64,000 nt of DNA from positions 3,017,096 through 3,081,095 of the forward strand of contig NC_087080.1 of NCBI RefSeq assembly GCF_026151205.1, written 5' to 3'. Positions 59,401-64,000 of this stretch are shown in pieces. Each line of letters begins with the position of its first letter. Position 1 is the stretch's first letter. Origin of the DNA: Bolinopsis microptera. Lineage: Eukaryota; Ctenophora; Tentaculata; Lobata; Bolinopsidae. The position numbers were made by a program, and so were the translations under genes. Below the pieces are notes generated by a model. It did not search any database. It was not told where the DNA came from and saw nothing but the letters and a program-made list of their open reading frames with translations.

Positions 59401-62400
59401 TGTAATGTTTGTGTGTAATGTTTGTGTGTAATGTTTGTGTGTAATGTTTGTGTGTAATGTTTGTGTGTAATGTTTGTGCGTAATGTTTGTGTGTAATGTT
59501 TGTGTGTAATGTTTGTGTGTAATGTTTGTGTGTAATGTTTGTGTGTAATGTTTGTGTGTAATGTTTGTGTGTAATGTTTGTGTGTAATGTTTGTGTGTAA
59601 TGTTTGTGTGTAATGTTTATGTGTAATGTTTATGTGTAATGTTTATGTGTAATGTTTGTGTGTAATGTTTGTGTGTAATGTGTATGTGTAATGTTTATGT
59701 GTAATGTTTGTGTGTAATGTTTGTGTGTAATGTGTATGTGTAATGTTTATGTGTAATGTTTGTGTGTAATGTTTGTGTGTAATGTTTGTGTGTAATGTTT
59801 GTTTGTAACGTTTGTGTGTAATGTTTGTGTGTAATGTTTTTGTGTAATGTGTATGTTTGTTTTATCACGATTCAGAAGATTTTAGATGCGGGTAACATTC
59901 CATTGTGCTCAGTGTGCATTACATCACATCATGACATATCAATTCAAACTGTACACCCTCTCAAGATCTGAAGATCTAACTTGACAAAGAATGTCAAACT
60001 TGTGTAAAGAATGTCAAACTTGTGTAACAACATCACACTTTCCACTGCCTACACTCACAACGCCCCCACTTAACAGGGAGAATGATCTAGAATAATTAGA
60101 TTTAGTGCAAGAAGGAAGCTGCCCCGCGTAGCTAGGTAGTAAAAACAGTGTTGGGGTGTGGAATGTGTGTTATGTAAACTGTGTGTACTATGTAACGGGT
60201 GCTTCTCGGCTATAGTGGTATTGAGTGTTTTTCATGCTTTTGTCTCTGTATGATAAAAACCGGATTATTTATTTAAAATTGGAGTCTAAATGATTCACAT
60301 TCCATCTAATTATAAAGTTCTTAGTCTAACATTCCAGACACGATATTCTAGCAATGCACCTTTGACTGTGCACACATCAACGTTTAGTTAGCTGATTAGC
60401 TTTCTATTAAAATGTGATATGAAAACTCTTTTGAAAGAAAACTGTGTTTAGTATTAGAAAACAATTTAGCATCGTCTTCCTAGTGGCAAAACAGAAACCC
60501 GGTAATATACATACTTATTTAGCTCCTACTGTAATCAAATCAAGGACTTCTGAGCTTTTGGCTCCACTGTTGCTTACAATGTTCAATTGGAAGGCCGATT
60601 ACTGTGAGACCTTTGAAGTCTATTATAAATTATTGAAAGACCCTTCCTTAAAACATAGTGATGATTTTTTATCTGATGATAGTGACACTTACAGTTTAGC
60701 AGCTCACCTAATAGACTCACATAACCTTTCCAATAGACCTGATTTTGATGCTTCTTATAATGTTTTTATCCTAAAGAATTCTAGTCCTAGTAATTTAGAA
60801 GTTAACGAACATCTACTTATACAAAAACTCAGAACTTTGAAACCATATGGTATTAATTCATGTGATCCTTTTGGTATGCCACTTTTATTTGAAAATAAAA
60901 CTTTTGATAATGGTCCTTAAATTATTTCACCCTTAATGCAGGGACTAGTATATTTTTTCCGACTAGTTGGGGCCTCACAACCCCCCATACCCGAGTGCTT
61001 CCCATTCCATTTTTGAGAGTTTGGCTTAGTTCAAATTAAAATTTTCTGATATAATTGGAGTATTAACCCTTATCTTTATTAGGTACTGAAGATGTCCGAA
61101 AATGTTTTACCAATGATGTTATAAAGATTTTGTTGGAATTTTTAAACTCATTCGTTGTCTGACTGTGGGAACTATTGATTCTTGACCTTTGAAGTGTTCT
61201 CAAACCATAATTTAAAGAAGTATGAATATTAATAATGTGGACGATAGTGATACCCTTGATCCACAGTAAAGCATGTTGTATCTGTTACCAACATGAAAAT
61301 TGAGAATTGGAAGCAGGTCACGAAACGTACTTCCTTAAATCGTCAGTGTAGGGTCATACATCCGGATCCCGACGGCACTGTCGCGGCACTATGGCGGCAC
61401 TATGGCGGCATAGTGCCAACTTTCGATCATGTTCTTTCATGATTCAAGCTCGCAACCCCATCAAAAGCTCAACTAACAAACTAACAATTACATCTAGGAA
61501 CTAAGCCTCAAATAAGTATGGTATGAAATTCTACAACACTATCAGACTACTCTATAGGCTCTTACCAATAGATGGTGTAGTTTGAAGATTTGCAGGTCTT
61601 AACGTTGACTGTGTAAATGTTTCCAAACGTAGTTCCCAAATAGATCCAGTCGGAATGTATTGGCATATGTCCAAAACAGATCTTCTCTTTTCTGGAATTT
61701 TATTGTTGTTAGGTCATACAATTATTTAGTTATATTATAAAATTATTTAGTTATATTATATAACATCACGCGATATTATAATTATTATAATATCGCGTGA
61801 TGTTATGAAGTGTAAGGATATAATGCAATGTTTCATGCTGTGAACCTTACGTTACCTTTTGTGCTAATCTAATGCATGTGGAGAATGTGCTATCATTATG
61901 TTATTAATATTTAAATATTATGTAACCCATCACACGGTGAATAATGTATATTTTGAAAATGGGGATGAGTTTTTATCGTTTGGTATAATCATAAATCCCC
62001 CTGCCTGGGAAAGTAAACTCGCTGTAAGATCGAGTGTGTGTTCGCTAATTTACAGGATCAATTACCATAGCTCAGACATAGTTAGGACAATACATTATAT
62101 AGATGTATATTTTACAAAGATGTGAACACGGAGCGAGGTTTTTATTGTAAAATATTTGCAGGTAAGTGATGTGAGGGTATCATCATATCATGTCGAGCAG
62201 TGCAGTGTGTAACAACCCTTAATTCAATAACACAGAACAAACTAGAATAAAGGCATTTTCAGTATCATGTTTCCAAAGTAATATATCGTTAGCCTGAGAG
62301 ATTTAGCGCATTTCACTGAATTTACACAGAGTGGCATGCTAGGTCACTTATCTGGCAGGGTATTACACAGGACTTACCCGGCGTGGCAGGGTATTTTACA

Positions 62401-63037
62401 AGACTTCAACAAGAAGGGAAACACGTGACCGGTCTCGTCTACAAGGTTCCATAAGAATACCGTACTTATTGTTCCACAGACGGTCAACAACTGCTTCTAA
62501 AAGATGGAACATGAGTTAGTGTCAGCTGTGTTGTTCAGATAAATGCAGAACACTTGAGGAAGATTGATTAAAAACATTCCACAACATCAGTAACAGTGAA
62601 AGAATTTCTTCAGAATTTTCTTCACAAACCGTGTTGGGAAGGAATATAATCTGGGTGACAGCAACTTGTTGTTCGTGTGCGAACCTCTGCTCCACCCCAG
62701 GTCGCCCGTATAGTGTGATGAAACCATCTTTGGTTCCGATAGCAAGAAGTCTGGAAACTGGATCGAATGCAAAACAACTTGGCTGATTGGGGTATCCGTG
62801 TCGATACGCCTGAGGGGAGAGATTTGTTAGATAATTTACAATTTCTTGTGGAGTTTGAAAGATTTTCAATCACACAGTTATTATTTCTGTAACAAAAATC
62901 TGTCATTCTGATTTAGTTTATACTATAGTACTTACAGATGTTACTCCAAAATCATCTTCCACAAAACGCTCAACAACATCCGGCAAATTCCTTTTTCTGA
63001 TAAACTTTGATGACAACCGCCGAATAAGTTGCGCCAT
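35374..63037 (-). CDS. STXBP5: Tomosyn (syntaxin-binding protein 5 family), 28 exons, 1193 aa
   Basis: Exons in order: 63037-62936, 62809-62630, 62496-62378, 61691-61566, 58338-58210, 57261-57195, 56083-55936, 54784-54606, 53382-53267, 52522-52375, 51759-51648, 51265-51082, 50940-50795, 50708-50559, 50320-50147, 50032-49877, 49718-49581, 49467-49360, 48503-48355, 48193-47985, 47825-47730, 46978-46902, 46664-46564, 44198-44177, 40781-40693, 40045-39967, 37068-36917, 35499-35374. All are GT-AG with consistent phase. The protein has Lgl/tomosyn WD propellers: RHGYPNQPSCFAFDP, GRPGVEQRFAHEQ, IIIFSGGLPATDY, ISGHEDGVINIW, ISLVFAETFPPDPS, KNGYAVYLFNASEIQ. A basic Ser-rich loop follows (LRRTFSVRQSRSSKRGG), then GFFKSGSK and a C-terminal R-SNARE (ERGEKLETLENKSTTLMEGA). 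Known tomosyns bind syntaxin and SNAP-25 and restrain vesicle fusion. Lgl lacks the R-SNARE, so tomosyn is preferred. Start ATG 63,037 opens exon 1. Confidence 0.93.
35500..36916. other. Tomosyn intron 27
   Basis: No array and no ORF of note. There is a short TATTGG repeat at 36,018-36,040. Confidence 0.5.
37081..39727. repeat. 60-bp minisatellite, about 44 copies
   Basis: The unit contains CGCTGAGTGTTAGGGTATTC and TTATTAGGGGTCGTTTATAA. It fills tomosyn intron 26, starting about 12 bp upstream of the exon 27 acceptor. Because 60 is a multiple of three and no frame on the minus strand contains a stop, a 736-codon open frame arises; it is an artefact. Variants (TAGGGT/TGGGGT, AGGGG/ATGGG, GTTAT/GTAAT, TTCATAA) recur with a 960-bp offset. 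Units 37,801-38,580 match 38,761-39,540 almost variant for variant, showing a large internal duplication. Confidence 0.96.
40314..40675. repeat. 10-bp minisatellite (ACCAACATAC)n next to exon 25 donor
   Basis: About 36 decamers lie 17 bp downstream of the tomosyn exon 25 donor. On the sense (minus) strand the unit reads GTATGTTGGT, so every copy carries a donor-like G|GTATGT. Variants include TGCC, CACCC and TACTAAC. Long open frames in it are artefacts. Confidence 0.95.
40785..41492. repeat. 32-bp minisatellite abutting exon 25 acceptor
   Basis: About 22 copies of a unit with GGTTACAAGGTTGCAGGTTT and GTAAAATTATA. The array starts at the exon 25 acceptor itself. The acceptor context AATTTTACAG is the first, diverged edge of the unit, seen as AATTTTACAAAC in the others on the sense strand. 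Runs of three units repeat as a block near 40,980-41,100, 41,165-41,280 and 41,360-41,450. Confidence 0.93.
41493..44176. other. Tomosyn intron 24
   Basis: Mostly unique sequence. It contains a 16-bp perfect hairpin at 42,868-42,904 (CCTCAATAATCAAGCT, 5-base loop) and TGACGTCA, a CRE-like palindrome, near 42,228. The 121-codon plus-strand frame at 43,404 ends in a GAAGAAGAA run and shows no domain. Confidence 0.5.
44177..44198 (-). CDS. STXBP5: Tomosyn 22-nt microexon
   Basis: TTTCAG precedes and GTAAGT follows a 22-base exon coding NTNEPNL plus one base. It is the only piece found that bridges phase 0 at the end of exon 23 to phase 1 at the start of exon 25. It falls in the variable linker between propeller and SNARE, where vertebrate tomosyns are also alternatively spliced. 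The assignment rests on splice sites and phase, not on conservation. Confidence 0.65.
44501..46061. repeat. Mixed 10/13-bp minisatellite in tomosyn intron 23
   Basis: Units TGGTAACCGT, TGGTAACCGC and TGGTAACAGACGC alternate over 1.56 kb. Higher-order blocks recur: GACGCTGGCAACTGC at about 44,827 and 45,590 (offset about 765), and ACATACGCTGG at about 45,347 and 46,010. All three minus-strand frames stay open for hundreds of codons; this is a sequence artefact, not coding. Confidence 0.95.
47080..47579. mobile_element. 500-bp insertion with 11-bp target duplication
   Basis: TTTAATGAGAT occurs at 47,069-47,079 and 47,580-47,590. The segment between is distinctly GC-richer than the intron around it (GTGGCGGTTCCTCCGCCCTG, a TATAAAGAG box, CCCTAGCTACGG) and ends in a T-rich stretch. 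No ORF. It could be a SINE or a non-autonomous LTR piece; neither internal promoter boxes nor LTR ends could be confirmed. It lies in tomosyn intron 21. Confidence 0.55.
54521..54609 (-). repeat. STXBP5: Triplicated exon-8 donor of tomosyn
   Basis: On the minus strand the exon 8 end and donor, CCAAG|GTAATTAATTATGTAG, is followed by two further copies of AAG|GTAATTAATTATGTAG at about 30-bp spacing. The first extra copy keeps CCAAG, the second reads ACAAG. Both would be usable donors. The true one is taken as the first because the exon reading frame is homologous to tomosyn up to it. Confidence 0.85.
57515..57592. repeat. 11-bp minisatellite (CAAATACCAGG)
   Basis: Seven copies in tomosyn intron 5, about 250 bp upstream of exon 6. 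Confidence 0.92.
58084..58150. repeat. 24-bp inverted repeat
   Basis: AGAATTAACACTGAATAAAT, continuing AGTT, at 58,084-58,107 is complementary to 58,127-58,150 with a 19-bp loop. It lies in tomosyn intron 5, close to exon 5. Possible small foldback element. Confidence 0.85.
58321..59185 (-). repeat. STXBP5: 41-bp array copying tomosyn exon-5 acceptor
   Basis: About 21 tandem units. Read on the minus strand each holds GCCCAG|GTCCAACGCAGCTA, that is the acceptor and first 17 or so bases of exon 5, followed by AAC..CTTTACCCC intron sequence. The true exon is the unit nearest the coding sequence (acceptor at 58,339-58,340), because only it continues into the conserved frame. Nearly all upstream copies preserve a usable AG. 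Confidence 0.95.
59393..59860. repeat. 13-bp minisatellite (GTGTGTAATGTTT)n
   Basis: About 36 copies with occasional TATGTG and TTTGTG variants, in tomosyn intron 4. No link to a splice site is seen. Confidence 0.95.
60444..60920 (+). pseudogene. Possible retroelement C-terminal fragment
   Basis: The open frame ends with DFDASYNVFILKNSS, then LEVNEHLLIQKLRTLKPYGI and NSCDPFGMPLLF. The E-x-x-L-I-x-K-L-x-T-L-x-P-x-G-x-N pattern is reminiscent of the closing part of some invertebrate retroelement proteins, GIY-YIG-like. The first 50 residues look random, so the true fragment is about 60,590-60,910. It lies antisense in tomosyn intron 4. Family not identified. Confidence 0.45.
61761..61807. repeat. 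47-bp perfect palindrome
   Basis: ATAACATCACGCGATATTAT, continuing AAT, is mirrored exactly around the single base 61,784. It sits in tomosyn intron 4, about 70 bp upstream of exon 4. Confidence 0.93.
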
Positions 63038-63146
63038 TGTTCATATTCACATAAGTTCTCGACTATATCATCATGCTACAATAGATAGAATTGTAGATAT
63101 TTAAAATTTGCGATATAGGAAACTTTGAATTAATACTTTAAAATCA

Positions 63147-64000
63147 TTTGGTGTTCTTTTGGCTGTTCGGTCTGATCTCGATGCCACTACAACCCGACTA
63201 CCAGTTAGCCTAGGTGCAGAAATGCTTGCCGTTAAAATTGCTTTTCCTAACAAAGAGAGTATTGTAATCTGTACTTGTTATAGAGTAGGAACTCTTGGGT
63301 TACCTAATCATGATGTCATAGTTAGCTATATTCGCAAGCTAGTTTCCAAAAAGAATCCCCCTAAAATCTATGTTATTGGTGATTTTAATCTCCCCCATAC
63401 AGACTGGCTATCTTCATCCAGTACCGTACATATTGAGCAATCCTTCATAGATTCTTTCAGTGATCTTTCTCTCTCCCAGTTGATCACATCACCCACCCAT
63501 AAAAGTGGTAATACATTAGACATTCTTCTCAGTAATTATGATAACACAATCGATAACTTGAATGTCTGTGATCCTCATTCCGTGTGCAAATCTGATCATT
63601 TTCCTGTCACTTTTTCAATTAAAAGCTCCTTTTCCCGCAAGAAAACTCCTAAACGTAAAATCTATAATTATAAGAAAGCAAACTGGGACATGATTAATCG
63701 TGAATTATGCTCAATTAATTGGCAAGTCCTAGAATGCCTAGATCCTGATTCGTCTTGGAAGTTAGTTAAAGACTGCATTATGAATTTAGTTGATATACAT
63801 ATTCCTAAAGTAACTATTAAATCAGAGTTTCAACCCCCGTGGTTCGATAGTGAACTTTTTTCTTCATGCCGTAAAAAAGATAGACTCAGAGCTAAATTTA
63901 AAATTTCTGGTTCTATTTCTGATGAGTTAAAGTTTGTTACTAGCCGTAAAGATTTTAAGAGGCTTTCATCAGCCAAAATAAGAGACAATCTTTTCAATAG
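63147..64000 (+). pseudogene. LINE endonuclease fragment, runs off window
   Basis: One open frame from about 63,147 to the end, starting mid-domain with GVLLAVRSDL. Apurinic-type endonuclease motifs follow: VIGDFNLPHTDW, LDILLSNYD, KSDHFPVTF, then the linker towards the reverse transcriptase (KANWDMINRE, PPWFDSELFSSCRKKDRLR). The start of the endonuclease is missing and there is no start codon, so the copy is 5'-truncated. The frame is intact as far as seen. It differs clearly from the CR1-like ORF at 14,218. It begins 110 bp upstream of the tomosyn ATG, on the opposite strand. Confidence 0.85.

Noticed and set aside
60444-60590. N-terminal part of the 158-codon frame as a real gene start
   Set aside because: Composition looks random and similarity to retroelement proteins begins only after about 60,590.
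35374-63037. Lgl (lethal giant larvae) instead of tomosyn
   Set aside because: Propeller motifs fit both, but the GRPGVE block, the GFFK linker, the 1193-aa length and the C-terminal R-SNARE fit tomosyn; Lgl lacks the SNARE.

Overview
This is a stretch of AT-rich animal (metazoan) nuclear genome. It shows spliced genes with GT-AG introns, several non-LTR retrotransposon families, DNA transposons and unusually many minisatellites. The element types suggest an invertebrate, perhaps a cnidarian, but the sequence alone does not settle this.

Left third (1-18,760): a transposon graveyard. It holds LINE C-terminal fragments (1-380, 3313-3963), a 736-bp near-perfect hairpin (423-1158), and a 4-kb minus-strand LINE with PHD, reverse transcriptase and nuclease-like C-terminal regions flanked by a 14-bp target duplication (4289-8294). 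A LINE at 8545-11,073 is split by two younger insertions. A 1.15-kb TIR element follows (11,734-12,885), then a CR1-like LINE with an uninterrupted 1360-codon ORF (14,218-18,300).

Middle (18,761-30,339, plus strand): a complete 11-exon RUNDC3 gene (RUN domain plus coiled coil, 447 aa). I assembled it from exons whose phases all agree. Its introns carry a 195-bp MITE, a 1.55-kb TIR element inside a 23-bp satellite, and large arrays that copy the exon 8 splice sites.

Intergenic (30,340-35,373): a decayed DNA transposon with a 6-bp target duplication and transposase remains (30,866-33,344), whose ends resemble those of the element at 11,734.

Right half (35,374-63,037, minus strand): a complete 28-exon tomosyn gene (STXBP5 type, 1193 aa: Lgl/tomosyn WD propellers plus a C-terminal R-SNARE), including a 22-nt microexon. 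Its introns hold seven major minisatellites, several abutting or copying splice sites. A LINE endonuclease fragment begins about 110 bp upstream of its start codon and runs off the window.

RUNDC3 and tomosyn converge tail to tail. In other animals both act in neuronal or secretory vesicle regulation, but nothing here shows that they are co-regulated. The most unusual signal is the repeated birth of minisatellites from exon-intron junctions, seen at four junctions in two genes. Next is a pair of DNA transposons sharing TGCCGTTTTCT ends and many internal copies of the terminal motif.
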